From positions 1 through 6,828 of the forward strand of contig JACMLK010000342.1 of the NCBI GenBank assembly GCA_014379665.1: a DNA stretch of 6,828 nt. The letters are read 5' to 3'. Below, piece after piece: positions 6,443 to 6,828 of the stretch (within the stretch, counting starts at the first letter, position 1; each line of letters begins with the position of its first letter). A model generated the notes under the pieces. The model was not told the DNA's origin, made no database searches, and saw only the letters and a program-made list of their open reading frames with translations. The stretch comes from Saprospiraceae bacterium. GTDB lineage: Bacteria; Bacteroidota; Bacteroidia; Chitinophagales; Saprospiraceae. A program made the translations under genes and the position numbers.

Positions 6443-6828
6443 ATGAACACCATCATCATCGCTTTAGGCTTACTCATGGGATTAAACTTCAATAACGGAA
6501 CGGAAAAACCTTACGACTATGACAAAGCGTGGGAAACAGTAGAAAAATTCATCATCGAAGGACTGCCAAAATCAGCACTCGAAAAAGTAGAAGAAATACA
6601 CAAATCAGCGATCTCAGAGAAAAACAATCCCCAATTAGTCAAAAGTATCGTCTATATTTCCAGGCTAACTATTCAGACCGATGAAAAAGGAATCGAATCA
6701 TCCATCACCCGACTCGAAGAAACAGTAAGTTCTGCAGCAGCACCGGTAAAACAAATTACCTCTTCCTATCTGGCAGAATTGTACCAGCGTTATTTTGATA
6801 ATTACAGATGGGAAATATCCCAAAGATC
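6443..6828 (+). CDS. N-terminus of alpha-2-macroglobulin-family protein (3' end outside window)
   Basis: The first 128 codons of a gene cut by the right edge. An in-frame TAA at 6431 rules out an upstream start, so the ATG at 6443 is the first possible one. Residues 3-14 are hydrophobic (TIIIALGLLMGL) and look like a signal peptide core, although the usual Lys/Arg before it is missing. After that comes a soluble, helical, Glu/Lys-rich region with GLPKSALEKVEEI (40-52), NNPQLVKSIVY (61-71) and AELYQRYFDNYRW (111-123). From memory this pattern opens the very large (about 1,800-2,000 residue) envelope alpha-2-macroglobulin-like proteins of Bacteroidota, which precede MG2 and thioester-type domains not visible here. 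These are thought to act as protease traps in the periplasm or on the outer membrane. It is separated from the purine operon by 543 bp and is probably an independent transcription unit. Confidence 0.72.
   Translation, partial: MNTIIIALGLLMGLNFNNGTEKPYDYDKAWETVEKFIIEGLPKSALEKVEEIHKSAISEKNNPQLVKSIVYISRLTIQTDEKGIESSITRLEETVSSAAAPVKQITSSYLAELYQRYFDNYRWEISQR

Noticed and set aside
1..6828. Circular element, because both window ends carry AGATC
   Set aside because: Five shared bases are easily chance, and each end cuts through an unrelated gene.

Overview
The window looks like a chromosomal piece of a Bacteroidota bacterium, possibly Saprospiraceae-like. The reasons are moderately AT-rich DNA, A-rich leaders with little or no Shine-Dalgarno sequence, a TAnnTTTG-type promoter box, and the start of a large alpha-2-macroglobulin-type protein of the kind common in that phylum. 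The rank below phylum is a guess.

Positions 1-5899 hold six same-strand genes that are overlapping, abutting or at most 30 bp apart, and read as one purine (urate/allantoin) breakdown operon. In order they are: the 3' end of allantoinase; allantoicase; a membrane urate oxidase of the PuuD type with a C-terminal cytochrome c; a UraD-UraH fusion (OHCU decarboxylase plus 5-hydroxyisourate hydrolase); a CitE/HpcH-like aldolase of unassigned function; and XdhC, the maturation factor for xanthine dehydrogenase. Xanthine dehydrogenase, served by XdhC and presumably encoded elsewhere, would make urate. PuuD would oxidise urate to 5-hydroxyisourate and pass electrons to the respiratory chain. The fusion protein would convert that to S-allantoin, allantoinase would open the ring to allantoate, and allantoicase would release urea and ureidoglycolate. 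No ureidoglycolate lyase or known glyoxylate-using enzyme is visible, and the unassigned aldolase-fold protein sits in that functional gap. It is the best candidate for new biochemistry here.

Positions 5900-6442 are non-coding. They contain a weak terminator-like hairpin, a striking array of eleven degenerate TCCCA-headed units spaced 10-11 bp apart (6101-6219), and an AT-rich promoter region. The last 386 bp (6443-6828) are the 5' end of a separate, probably exported, alpha-2-macroglobulin-family gene cut by the window edge. No tRNA, rRNA, CRISPR, insertion sequence or phage gene was seen.
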